From Legionella rowbothamii (GTDB lineage Bacteria > Pseudomonadota > Gammaproteobacteria > Legionellales > Legionellaceae): a stretch of 64,000 bases of DNA. The translations under genes were made by a program, and so were the position numbers. The notes under the pieces were generated by a model. The model saw nothing but the letters and a program-made list of their open reading frames with translations. It ran no database searches and was not told where the DNA came from. Position 1 is the stretch's first letter. The number at the start of each line of letters is the position of its first letter. Below, piece after piece: positions 35,561 through 44,758 of this stretch. The stretch is taken from positions 1,054,001-1,118,000 of the forward strand of contig NZ_CAAAIM010000001.1 of NCBI RefSeq assembly GCF_900639985.1, given 5' to 3'.

Positions 35561-37501
35561 GTGACCTATCGTCCAGATATTGATGGATTAAGAGCAATTG
35601 CAATTTTGTTTGTATTATTATTCCATAGTGGTCTTAAATTAGTTCCTTCGGGGTTTGTGGGAGTTGATATATTTTTTGTCATTTCGGGATTTTTAATTAC
35701 TACTATTCTGCATAACTCTTTGCAAAAAAATCGTTTTTCGTTCATCGAATTTTATAGTCGAAGGTTATGGCGGTTACAGCCCCTACTCATTTGTTTAATT
35801 CTTACTACCATCTGCGCCACTTATCTTTTCTATTTACCTGAAGATTTCGTAAATTATTTCAAAAGTGCTCGGAAAACCACACTTTTTACTTCCAATGTTT
35901 TTTTTGAAAAAGCAACTAAAGGGTATTTTTCAGCTAAAGCGAATGAATTACCTTTGTTACATACTTGGTCATTATCTATAGAATGGCAATGCTATTTGAT
36001 CCTGCCTGTTATCATGTATGCATTATATCGTATTTTTCCCCCTCGACAGCTTAGCAAGATCATCTACGTACTCACTCTATTCTTTTTGGCCCTTGCTTTA
36101 TACTATTCAGCAAAGGAACCTAGCAAAACCTATTACTATTTATCTAGCCGAATCTTTGAGTTTTTAATCGGCTCATGCGTTGCTTTTAGCTCAAATCGAA
36201 TGATTTTGAACAAATATGTTTCTGAAGTGATTAGCTTCGCTGCACTTTTGGCAATATTTTACATAGCAACACGCGGTAACATTAGCTGGGGCTTTCCGAA
36301 TAGTTATGCATTTATTTTATGTGCTGCAGTCAGTATCCTAATCGCCGCAGGTAAAAATAACCCGCAATCTCTTCTTACTCAATTACTTTCCATAAAACCT
36401 TTAGTATTTATCGGCTTAATTTCTTATTCCCTATATGTTTGGCATTGGCCTGTATTCGTGTTACTGCATTATTTGGGAATAGCTGGAACGGCGCCGGTTT
36501 TCGTCTTAGCCTTTAGCTTTATTTTTATTATTTCCTTTTTATCCTGGAAGTTTATTGAGAAACCGGCCCAAAAGTTTAACACGCTTAAATTCGGTTATAG
36601 TCTGGTTATTCTATTCATAACCCCGCTTGCATTAATTTATATCGGGAGCTCTTTAGTTAAACACCATGAGGGCTATCCTCAGCGTTTTGAAGAAACAGCT
36701 CGAATCGCAAGCCAACTTAAACGCTACAATTACCCACAAAGACCATTATGTCTTGGCGAAAAAAACGTGGCAATCAATGCCAATTGTGTTCTCGGGGCGC
36801 ACCATTCCCACAAAACCGGTTTTTTGTTTGGAGATTCTCATGCAAATCATTTCTGGGGATTTATAGATGAACTTGCCCAAAAAGCTAATATATCAGTCAT
36901 CTCTCATGCAACTTCAGCATGTCTTTCATTACCTGGAATACGTCAATATGACTGGAATGCCCAAGACTATACTGCCTGCTATGAACAAACTCAACGCTAC
37001 TATACAATGATCAAGAAAAATCATTACGATTTTGTGATCTTAGGCCAAAATTGGGATGATTATTTAGGGAACATATTAATTCCTAATGAATCTACTGCAA
37101 TGGTAAAAAAACGCATTGAAGGGGCATTAGCTGAAGCGTTGCAAATTATTATTGATTCGGGAGCAAAGCCCATTTTAATTAAATCCATTGTAACAAATAA
37201 TTCGTATCATTGTTTTCTACATCACCTAAAAACACGTACAAAGTATGACCCAAAACAATGTGAGTTTGATATCAATTCGAAGAAGTTGGAGTGGCAAGAT
37301 GAACTATTTTCGCGCCTGCAAAATAAATATTCTCAGTTAATCATTATCGACCCAGTAAAAGTACAATGCCCGCAGGGCCGATGTAAAGCCGAGATAAATG
37401 GCATACCGTTGCTTCGTGATAGAGGGCATTTAAGCGATTACGCGTCCTATCATTTAGCAACCAGCTATCTAAAACATTATAACAATCCTTTAACCACATA
37501 A
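35561..37501 (+). CDS. OafA/YrhL-type acyltransferase with C-terminal SGNH domain
   Basis: 646 residues starting at GTG. The N-terminal acyltransferase-3 domain (~1-350) opens with YRPDIDGLRAIAI and GVDIFFVISGF, then about ten membrane helices. The C-terminal periplasmic SGNH domain (~380-640) has LFGDSHANHFWG (nucleophile block) and DRGHLSDYASYH (catalytic Asp/His block). Such proteins O-acetylate lipopolysaccharide O-antigen or other surface glycans. The target here is unknown. Monocistronic. Confidence 0.9.
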   Translation: MTYRPDIDGLRAIAILFVLLFHSGLKLVPSGFVGVDIFFVISGFLITTILHNSLQKNRFSFIEFYSRRLWRLQPLLICLILTTICATYLFYLPEDFVNYFKSARKTTLFTSNVFFEKATKGYFSAKANELPLLHTWSLSIEWQCYLILPVIMYALYRIFPPRQLSKIIYVLTLFFLALALYYSAKEPSKTYYYLSSRIFEFLIGSCVAFSSNRMILNKYVSEVISFAALLAIFYIATRGNISWGFPNSYAFILCAAVSILIAAGKNNPQSLLTQLLSIKPLVFIGLISYSLYVWHWPVFVLLHYLGIAGTAPVFVLAFSFIFIISFLSWKFIEKPAQKFNTLKFGYSLVILFITPLALIYIGSSLVKHHEGYPQRFEETARIASQLKRYNYPQRPLCLGEKNVAINANCVLGAHHSHKTGFLFGDSHANHFWGFIDELAQKANISVISHATSACLSLPGIRQYDWNAQDYTACYEQTQRYYTMIKKNHYDFVILGQNWDDYLGNILIPNESTAMVKKRIEGALAEALQIIIDSGAKPILIKSIVTNNSYHCFLHHLKTRTKYDPKQCEFDINSKKLEWQDELFSRLQNKYSQLIIIDPVKVQCPQGRCKAEINGIPLLRDRGHLSDYASYHLATSYLKHYNNPLTT

Positions 37502-37643
37502 ATCCATTTAAAACTAAGTCATCTTCTCTGAGTTCGGCATGGCATAGCATGCCAAAATCTTGTTGCAACCTTATTTTTGCTCTAAAATAAACCAAAGGAA
37601 TCAAAAATAAATTATTCTGTGCGAAAATTAAAGAGTCAGAACT

Positions 37644-39365
37644 ATGACCAAACTAACCCATTTAGACCTATATAGTTTAGGTAAGTTACTTGATTACCAG
37701 TTATCAGATACCGGTATATGCCACGGTTTTACACTGATGATGGTGCAAGCAATTCTTGCTCAAGATGAACAAAGTTTTTGGGAGCGGCTTGATTTTATCG
37801 CCGCTTATAAGCCTCTTTTTAATAATTTAAAAAAAGATATCGAAGAAGCAAAAAAGAAAGTCCAATCCAGCAAAGACCAACCTCTTGATGAAAAAAGCGA
37901 AAAATTACTTGAGGTGCTTGCCTTTTTTGATGGGATAGAATTATATTTAGTACCTACTCAACACATTGATTTATTTGATGACATCATCTCACAGGAAGAT
38001 ATTAACAAGATTTATCCATTTATAAGTTCAAAAAAACTTAAAGACACTAAACTCACCCATCTTTTAAATAAGCCTTATGCTTTTGATAAACAAAACCTAA
38101 AAAATTATTTAAATAATTTAGCAAATGTATTTGACGATACAAATACTTCTCTCCCTATGATAGTAAGAAATGTTAATCATTCCATTTGCCTCAAATACCA
38201 TAAAAAAAATAGAACTTGGCTTTGTGTAGATATCAATGTCTTGGGTTTGGAGAATAACTCCTATTTTCACAACCTGACGATTGAAGAACTTGCCGACAGC
38301 ATTTTTACGTCATTTGTGCCCGAAAAGTATCCGCATGTTGTCATAAATATGGAAATACTAACAAATAAGGAAAATCCCACACTCCAATCCGCACTTGAGG
38401 ATTTGCATGCTCAACACCCAATTACATTCAAACAAGCTAAGATACATGACCATCTCGACACTGGGCTGCTTTTTTTAGCATGCCGGCATGATCATCTTGA
38501 TGTCATTAAAGATTTATTAAAGCAACCTACCGTTTCAGTTAATACTAAAACCCTAAGAGGAGAAACTCCTTTATTAATTGCTTGTGCAAAAGGACATCTT
38601 GAGGTTGTTCAGGAATTATTAAAGCACCCAGAGATCGCAGTTAACGAAAGTAATTTAAAAAAACAAACACCTTTATCATTTGCTTGTGCAAAAAAATATA
38701 CTCTAGTCGTTCAAGCATTATTAGAACACAAACTAATTGATGTGAATCAAGTAGTTGGAGACCAGAATAAAAAATCTCCCTTGTACATCGCTTGTGAGTA
38801 TGGATATTATGACATTGTCCAAAAATTAGTCGAGCGCGAAGATATTTTAGTAGACCAAGGAAATAGTGGGGATATCACTCCCTTATGTGCAGCATCTTAC
38901 CTAGGGCTTGTGGATATTGTTTGGGCATTATTACCAAAATCAAATATTAATCAACCTTCGAATGCTGGAAATGGTCCATTACACTATGCTTGTGCACTAC
39001 CCAGTTCAGAAGTGAATCAGCACATAATTCACCTATTATTAGAGCATGGAGCCAGCTTAACAGCTAAAAATAATAATGAAGAAACGGCAATAGATGTTGC
39101 GCTTGCATCAGAAAATAGCGTAGCCATTTATATGTTGTTGGAATTTACGCTAGATAATGGACTTGACCCTGACCAAGTGATGTCTCCAGACACCTTTGAA
39201 GACCTAGAACCTTGGATTGCAGAAAATCTTCCTGTTTTTATTAACTATATGCGTGAGGTTAAGCAACAATCAAGGGCAAGTGAAATCTCTTTTTTTAACC
39301 ATATTGCTGTAGATTCAGAACCTAGTGATACTATTTATGATTATAATCCTCTAAAAAAAATATAA
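37644..39365 (+). CDS. Ankyrin-repeat protein with possible cysteine-protease N-domain, candidate effector
   Basis: 573 residues. The N-terminal ~240 residues contain GICHGFTLMMVQ (Cys26), VNHSICLKY (His179) and CVDINVL (Asp196). The His-Asp distance of 17 and the order Cys...His...Asp match the C58 (YopT/AvrPphB) papain-like proteases. Residues ~270-500 hold six to seven ankyrin repeats, for example ETPLLIACAKGHLEVVQELL and GNGPLHYACALPSS. There is no signal peptide. Ankyrin repeats bind host proteins in many Legionella effectors, so a substrate-recruiting protease is a reasonable hypothesis. The protease call is inference from motif spacing. Monocistronic. Confidence 0.75.
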   Translation: MTKLTHLDLYSLGKLLDYQLSDTGICHGFTLMMVQAILAQDEQSFWERLDFIAAYKPLFNNLKKDIEEAKKKVQSSKDQPLDEKSEKLLEVLAFFDGIELYLVPTQHIDLFDDIISQEDINKIYPFISSKKLKDTKLTHLLNKPYAFDKQNLKNYLNNLANVFDDTNTSLPMIVRNVNHSICLKYHKKNRTWLCVDINVLGLENNSYFHNLTIEELADSIFTSFVPEKYPHVVINMEILTNKENPTLQSALEDLHAQHPITFKQAKIHDHLDTGLLFLACRHDHLDVIKDLLKQPTVSVNTKTLRGETPLLIACAKGHLEVVQELLKHPEIAVNESNLKKQTPLSFACAKKYTLVVQALLEHKLIDVNQVVGDQNKKSPLYIACEYGYYDIVQKLVEREDILVDQGNSGDITPLCAASYLGLVDIVWALLPKSNINQPSNAGNGPLHYACALPSSEVNQHIIHLLLEHGASLTAKNNNEETAIDVALASENSVAIYMLLEFTLDNGLDPDQVMSPDTFEDLEPWIAENLPVFINYMREVKQQSRASEISFFNHIAVDSEPSDTIYDYNPLKKI

Positions 39366-39433
39366 ATGTTGCTCATTCAAATAATAGAGACTCCCAATCG
39401 CAGATGATTGCGCCAAATTAGCCCCAAGTAGGC

Positions 39434-39571
39434 TTACTTAGCTAAAATACCTATCATCTGATTTATAAAAAATCGGATTACCATGGCTTGTTTATGTCTC
39501 TTAGCCAGGGTAATTAATTCATTTAGCTGTTGAATATCATTAAGATTCTCTGTATTTATTGGGAAATAAAT
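39434..39571 (-). pseudogene. Possible small ORF or 3' gene remnant
   Basis: On the minus strand 45 open codons with good coding character (ENLNDIQQLNELITLAKRHK, then VIRFFINQMIGILAK) end in TAA at 39434-39436. There is no ATG/GTG/TTG start or RBS at the front; only an ATT follows the preceding stop. It could be the last piece of a deleted gene. The remainder of the 326-bp gap between the ankyrin gene and the next gene is AT-rich with nothing else recognised. Confidence 0.25.
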
Positions 39572-39691
39572 CTAACATAAAATTTAAATTAAAAAATTTC
39601 TTATTTATTTTATAAAAATTACTTTTTATGGAGTTTTTGTCTTATTCGCACCCAATACAATACCCAAGTGGTTTTATCAGAAGATTGAAAA

Positions 39692-40762
39692 ATGACCAAT
39701 GAATGCATCTATATTTTGCTGTATTTTTTTATCTTGTTTTTTATTTCAAGACTCATTCATCGTGCGTATAAAAAAGATCCGCGAACCCAAACAGCTGATG
39801 GCAGTATTGTGATGGCTGTAGGGATATTTTCCTTTGATGCCTTACCAAGAATTCCTTTTATTCCAGATGCGATTAAGCAATTCATTATTCTAGAATTACT
39901 GGTTATCTTTTTGTATTTAGTTATGAGTTACCTTAAACAATATCGAGATGGATATTTCAGGCGCAGCATTCAACTTAAAAAAAATCAATTTGGTTTGGGT
40001 ACTTGGGTTGCTGGTTCATCCCTGCTTGCCGTATTGTTGTTACAAACCATTCATTGTTTTCCTTTTGTTGCCTGGGGATGCGCCTTTATAGCTGTTCTTA
40101 TTTGGTTGGTTTATGTGCCTTGCTCCTGCATTAATTTAGCAAGGCTGTTTATTAAACTAGAGCAAGTAAATATTGGCATTATTTTATTACCCACGGTAAG
40201 CACGCAAGCGATAGCCTTGTTATGTTATTCATTGTGTTCAACTCTTCCGCTACTTCTCTATCAGACCCTAATACCGCTAGGCTATATCTTGTATTTACCA
40301 GGTTTCTTTATCATCGCGCGTTATCTATTTAGCTTGAGCTGCAGACGCATCATTTTAAGTTGGAGTAGCACCAATAGCATCCTGCATGGTGCTTTATCCA
40401 TTTCAGGATTAGCGGCAACAACCACTGCTGCATTGAACGATACTCTAATTATAGGAACGTGGCTTATCGCAACCAGCCTTTTATTTCTGGTTGAAGGCAT
40501 TGCATTGCTTAAAAGCGTCTATCGGTTTAAAGCTGCGGGTTTTATGCGCGGGCTCTTTGTTTATGATGTAGCACAATGGGCCCGGGTATTTACTTTTGGC
40601 ATGTATTACACCTTTAATTTAAATCTGATGACCCATCATATTTATGTTAACGGCCTGATTCGCATGGTCATCGAGTATGGACAGTATGGGGTTTTAGCAC
40701 TTTTATTATTTGAGATGATAAACTACCTCTGGCATCAATTTAAATGTAGATACTGTCTTTAG
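39692..40762 (+). CDS. Polytopic membrane protein of unknown function
   Basis: 356 residues with roughly nine to ten hydrophobic helices spread through the whole length, short loops and a His/Arg-containing C-terminus. The first loop contains AYKKDPRTQTADGS. No transporter signature, nucleotide-binding site or signal peptide was seen, and no family is recognised. Single gene; a long GTAGG-type inverted repeat follows it before the convergent alcohol dehydrogenase. Confidence 0.6.
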   Translation: MTNECIYILLYFFILFFISRLIHRAYKKDPRTQTADGSIVMAVGIFSFDALPRIPFIPDAIKQFIILELLVIFLYLVMSYLKQYRDGYFRRSIQLKKNQFGLGTWVAGSSLLAVLLLQTIHCFPFVAWGCAFIAVLIWLVYVPCSCINLARLFIKLEQVNIGIILLPTVSTQAIALLCYSLCSTLPLLLYQTLIPLGYILYLPGFFIIARYLFSLSCRRIILSWSSTNSILHGALSISGLAATTTAALNDTLIIGTWLIATSLLFLVEGIALLKSVYRFKAAGFMRGLFVYDVAQWARVFTFGMYYTFNLNLMTHHIYVNGLIRMVIEYGQYGVLALLLFEMINYLWHQFKCRYCL

Positions 40763-40770
40763 TTAAGGAT

Positions 40771-40845
40771 TGTAAGTTGGGCTCATGCGCCAACAAAGCA
40801 TTGAGCCCCCAAGAACTCAATGTTAGGCCATGAACCCAACCTACA
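40771..40845. repeat. GTAGG...CCTAC inverted repeat between convergent genes
   Basis: The 17-nt arms (40771-40787 and 40829-40845, cores TGTAAGTTGGGC and CCCAACCTACA) differ at two positions. The loop holds a second stem TTGAG/CTCAA (40801-40805/40816-40820). It lies between convergent genes, so it probably acts as terminator as well as being a member of the dispersed family. Confidence 0.65.
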
Positions 40846-40859
40846 GGTTTTCAACCACA

Positions 40860-41873
40860 TTATTTAAACGTTAAAACCATCCTAAAGCGCGCGGCATTAT
40901 TTTTCATTTTATTATAAGCTTCTTCAGCTTGTTCAAAAGGGACTACTTCATTCATCGAATGGATATGTTGATGGCAACTAAATTTCAGCGTATCCTCAAT
41001 ATCCATTGCGGTGCCTGATGCGGCCCCGTGAATATCTTTGGTACCGGAAATGAGCTGTGGAATTGAGATCTCTATCGGCTCATTAGAAACGCCCACAACT
41101 ATTAATTTACCACGTGCCTTTAGACCAGCAATTAAACCACCCATCGATTTTCCACTTGCAGCAGTGGCTAAAATTCCATCAGCCCCACCCAGTTTTAATA
41201 AGCCTTCTGCAGGATCTTCACTGTTGCTATCAATATATTTATCAGCCCCTAACTCCAATGCTAGCTTTTCCTTTTCTTTGCCACGAGCAATAGCGACCGT
41301 ATAAAATCCCATTCGTCGTGCAAATTGAACCCCTAGGTGACCAAGACCTCCAATGCCTTGTATGGCAACCACTGCGCCCGAACGTAGTTTAGCATTTCGC
41401 AAAGCATTGTAAGTAGTAACCCCCGCACAAAGCAGTGGCGCCGCCTCTTCCGCACTGAGTTCTTCCGGAATAGATGCTAAAGAGCGGGCTTCCACAATAA
41501 CCAATTCAGCATATCCCCCATCGCGAGTAAAACCTGGAATAATCAAATTGATGCAATTGATAAAATCACCGCGTCGGCAAGGTTCACATTCGCCACATTC
41601 TCCCCCAAACCAACCCACCCCAACACGTTGCCCTACGTTCCAAGTAGTTACCCCTTCGCCAAGAGCATCAATCCGACCAGCAATTTCATGACCAGGTACT
41701 AATGGATATTTTAATCCAGGCCAAACTCCTTCAACGGCGAATACATCAGTGTGACACACCCCAGCTGCTTCCACACGCAAACGAACTTGGCCAGGACCTG
41801 GCTCACGAACAGGTCGTTCAACAATATTTAACTGGCCAGGGGTCGTAATTTCCACAGCTTTATACGTTTTCAT
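40860..41873 (-). CDS. Zinc-dependent alcohol dehydrogenase
   Basis: 337 residues, medium-chain dehydrogenase. Catalytic-zinc motif GVCHTDVF and PGHEIAGRIDALG; structural-zinc lobe GECGECEPCRRGDFINC with four Cys; Rossmann motif GIGGLGHLGVQFA. Oxidises or reduces alcohols/aldehydes with NAD(P). The best match by eye is the AdhP-like group, but the substrate is unknown. A second related enzyme lies at 48068-49099; the two differ widely in sequence, so they are not a recent duplication. Confidence 0.88.
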   Translation of the reverse strand: MKTYKAVEITTPGQLNIVERPVREPGPGQVRLRVEAAGVCHTDVFAVEGVWPGLKYPLVPGHEIAGRIDALGEGVTTWNVGQRVGVGWFGGECGECEPCRRGDFINCINLIIPGFTRDGGYAELVIVEARSLASIPEELSAEEAAPLLCAGVTTYNALRNAKLRSGAVVAIQGIGGLGHLGVQFARRMGFYTVAIARGKEKEKLALELGADKYIDSNSEDPAEGLLKLGGADGILATAASGKSMGGLIAGLKARGKLIVVGVSNEPIEISIPQLISGTKDIHGAASGTAMDIEDTLKFSCHQHIHSMNEVVPFEQAEEAYNKMKNNAARFRMVLTFK

Positions 41874-42036
41874 TTCAACTCTCCTTGTTGCTTGGTTCTT
41901 TATTATAAAAACTCTAGACTAATTGCTTCGGTTTGCAATTCAAACACGTCCCTTACTTGTTTGATTTATGATATATACTTGATATAGATGTCTTTTTGTT
42001 GTTTTCCCTACACGCTGTTGAATATAGAGATTGAGA

Positions 42037-42204
42037 ATGAAATGGATCATTTTAGCATTAACGATTTTATCACTTCAGGGATGTTGTCTTCGCTCTGAAA
42101 TTATATGCAGGGAACGTGCCTCTGCCACAGTGGTTGAGCCGCTAATAAGGTATCCATATAGAAGCCCCGTTGATGTAACGACGACTACAATTGATTTTTA
42201 TTAA
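42037..42204 (+). CDS. Small lipoprotein
   Basis: 55 residues. Starts MKWIILALTILSLQGCC: a lipoprotein signal peptide with lipobox LQGC (Cys16), followed by a second Cys and a short mature part containing YPYRSPVDVTTTTIDFY. The gene is complete, with AGAG before the ATG, and a 9-bp hairpin directly after its TAA. Likely anchored in the outer membrane. I recall similar short lipoproteins in Legionella, but cannot verify this here; function unknown. Confidence 0.6.
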   Translation: MKWIILALTILSLQGCCLRSEIICRERASATVVEPLIRYPYRSPVDVTTTTIDFY

Positions 42205-42206
42205 GC

Positions 42207-42232
42207 GTAGCCTGTTCTACAATACAGGCTAC
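42207..42232. terminator. Hairpin between convergent genes
   Basis: GTAGCCTGT (42207-42215) and ACAGGCTAC (42224-42232) form a perfect 9-bp stem with an 8-nt loop, two bases after the lipoprotein stop and ten before the stop of the convergent gene. No U tract. Shares the GTAG...CTAC ends of the dispersed repeats. Confidence 0.5.
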
Positions 42233-42241
42233 ATCTCATCG

Positions 42242-43294
42242 TTACAAAGAATTACGGAGCTCAGAGTCCTCATCGTCTGTTTCTTCAAAACTCATTTCCC
42301 TAATCAACGAGCCACCATAAGGACTGTTCCTAAGTTCTTTATAAGACTCCAGCGCTGTAACCTCTTTCGGAATTGCTTGCTCATAAAAGTCTAATAGATT
42401 GCTTTGCTCCTCGATAAAACCTGTCATAAAACTTAGTGGTCTCAATACCTCAAAAAAGGAATGATGCCCTAACGCAACCGTTGCCGAAGCAATTAATAAT
42501 CCTAAGAGGTTATATTCTTTAGAGGAAAAAAGGCACAATGCATTTAAAGCGCTTACGGTCTTTCCAATAGTACCTGAAGCACCACTGATAACAGGTAAAT
42601 AATGTTCGCGAAGCCAATCGGCCATTTCACTATCTTCTTTGGGTGCATAAACTTGTTTACAAGGGTAATTTTCAAATTTTAAATAATTTACCAGCTCTTC
42701 GGGAATCGTTGTATTCATATTTTCAGATATAATACCTATATTAAAACTGGGCTTTACTTTAGAGTCATCCAGTTCGATACATCCCCTATCATCATCGGAA
42801 AACAAATAATCCGGGCGCATTTTCGCCAATAATCGTTTCTGAGCCTGAGCCGGGTCATTGCTAAATAAACTATAATGTGCCAACGCGTTAAGAGACTCCT
42901 TAGGATTTACTGGTTTTAACGGAGGATAATTCAAACCCTCCATGGTCATGGCATATTCTGAAAAAAACTTTAAAAACTCGTTCCATACAAGCACTGAGCC
43001 TGACTCTTTTACTGCATTTAAATCAGTAACTTGGGGATGGCTTTGCTTTACCTGAGTGAACACGAGATAAAGGGTTCGCTCAAAGTGCCTATTATTTATA
43101 TTAGCTTTGATCATAGTATCTAAAGCGTCATACATTTTATCTAAAAGCGCATCAAAAATTTCTGGATGATCAAGAAAATATTTTGCTAAGAAGCTTTCAA
43201 AAATACAAACTTCAATAATGTTATTTTTGTCGTCAAAGGTCACAGCCAGCCCCGCTAGAGAGAAAATAAAAGACACAGTGTAATTTATTTTCAC
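42242..43294 (-). CDS. Legionella-type hypothetical protein with SGT/GHHS motif region
   Basis: 350 residues from a GTG start with a weak RBS, so the true start is uncertain. Mostly helical by composition; the first ~20 residues are moderately hydrophobic but not a convincing signal peptide. Residues 240-282 read SGTIGKTVSALNAL and, 36 residues on from the Ser, GHHSFFEVLRPL; a similar arrangement occurs in the protein at 50922. The C-terminus is acidic (FEETDDEDSELRNSL), a tail type favoured by the Dot/Icm system. Function unknown; candidate effector by inference. Confidence 0.6.
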   Translation of the reverse strand: MKINYTVSFIFSLAGLAVTFDDKNNIIEVCIFESFLAKYFLDHPEIFDALLDKMYDALDTMIKANINNRHFERTLYLVFTQVKQSHPQVTDLNAVKESGSVLVWNEFLKFFSEYAMTMEGLNYPPLKPVNPKESLNALAHYSLFSNDPAQAQKRLLAKMRPDYLFSDDDRGCIELDDSKVKPSFNIGIISENMNTTIPEELVNYLKFENYPCKQVYAPKEDSEMADWLREHYLPVISGASGTIGKTVSALNALCLFSSKEYNLLGLLIASATVALGHHSFFEVLRPLSFMTGFIEEQSNLLDFYEQAIPKEVTALESYKELRNSPYGGSLIREMSFEETDDEDSELRNSL

Positions 43295-43342
43295 ACAAAA
43301 ACCTACGGGTTTTTAACCTCTATTCTTTACGTGTAATACCAC

Positions 43343-44623
43343 CTAACTAATTAAAAAAAAGAGCACAAAAATCAAACTCAAAATAATCACCAAAGGATTC
43401 AATTTTTGTCTGGTTAAAAGTTTCAAAACGCTATAAAGAATAATTCCGCCCCCAATACCATTAGCAATCGATGAGGTAAAGGGAATCATCATAATTGTGG
43501 TCATGCTTGGGGCTGTTTCGCTGACATCAGTTAACTTCATATCCGTTAAATGTTTCATCATGCAACAGGCCACATAAAGTAATGCCGGCCCTACTGCATA
43601 AACAGGAATCATCTTTGCCAAAGGAAAGAAAAACAGCATAAGAATAAATCCCAGCGCAATAACTATAGACGTTAATCCAGAACGCCCCCCTGCTTCAATA
43701 CCTGTGGCCGATTCGATATAGGGTGAAGTACTCGCCGAACCTAAAAGGCCAGCTAGGGTGGAAGCAGCAGCATCGGCGGTTAAGGTATAACTAATGCGAC
43801 GAGCGTAATCCTCTTTTTGCTTAAAAATGGTGGGATTGAGTAAACCAATTAAGGTTCCAGTGGCATCAAAAATAGCAATTAAGAAAAAAGTAAAAATGGC
43901 TTTTAGAGCAAGTGCTGTCGTCATTCCGGAAAAATTAAGTTTTAAAAAGGTAGGTTCGATTGAAGGGGGCACATCGAATACACCTTGCCATTGAGTCATT
44001 CCCAATATCAAACTTAAAATACTAATAGTGAGTATACCAATAATAATCGCCCCAGCAATACGATAATAATCCAACACGAGAATGATTAGAAAACCCAAAA
44101 AGAACAAGCCAATTTCCGGCTTACGAATATCACCTAAGCGCATTAAATTATGGACATCATCAACAATAATGTGATTAGCTTGAAGAGCAATCAATGCGAT
44201 TAGCAAACTAATGCCAATCAGAATTGCTATTTGCAAATTATAGGGGATGGCTTCAATTAACAAACGTCGAAGCCCCGTTAGGGTCACGAAAAAAAATAAT
44301 ACCCCAGAAATAAATACCATAGCCAGCGCATGTTGCCAATCAATCCCCATCCCCTGCACCACACTGTAGGAAAAATAAATATTTAAGGCCATTCCTGGAG
44401 CTATGCCAATCGGCGTGTTAGCAATGATGCCTGTTAAAGCACAGGCAAATGCAGTCACCAAACAAGTTGCAGTAAACACCGCACCTTGATCCATACCCGC
44501 ATCATGTAAAATCGTTGGGTTTACAAAGACAATGTAAACCATAGTTAAAAAGGTAGTAATACCAGCCAGAATTTCTTGTCTTAGGGTTGTTCCGTTAAGA
44601 AAATAGGATTTTAAATAGTTCAT
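43343..44623 (-). CDS. Purine permease, AzgA-type (NCS2/COG2252)
   Basis: 426 residues, about 12-14 membrane helices. Family markers: FVNPTILHDAGMDQGAVFTA near the N-terminus, NTPIGIAPGMALNIYFSY, and AIFDATGTLIGLL followed by SASTSPYIESATGI. Characterised relatives (AdeP, GhxP) import adenine, guanine or hypoxanthine with protons. The precise base cannot be inferred. Single gene. Confidence 0.88.
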   Translation of the reverse strand: MNYLKSYFLNGTTLRQEILAGITTFLTMVYIVFVNPTILHDAGMDQGAVFTATCLVTAFACALTGIIANTPIGIAPGMALNIYFSYSVVQGMGIDWQHALAMVFISGVLFFFVTLTGLRRLLIEAIPYNLQIAILIGISLLIALIALQANHIIVDDVHNLMRLGDIRKPEIGLFFLGFLIILVLDYYRIAGAIIIGILTISILSLILGMTQWQGVFDVPPSIEPTFLKLNFSGMTTALALKAIFTFFLIAIFDATGTLIGLLNPTIFKQKEDYARRISYTLTADAAASTLAGLLGSASTSPYIESATGIEAGGRSGLTSIVIALGFILMLFFFPLAKMIPVYAVGPALLYVACCMMKHLTDMKLTDVSETAPSMTTIMMIPFTSSIANGIGGGIILYSVLKLLTRQKLNPLVIILSLIFVLFFLIS

Positions 44624-44758
44624 GACGCAGATGGGTGGATGTAAAAATCAATCCTACACAAAGCCTGGGGATGTTTGCAACAACTCATTTACGAGAACCT
44701 CTATAGGTCGAATTATCACGGTAATTCATAAAGCTACTAATTGGAGTATAAACATTTG

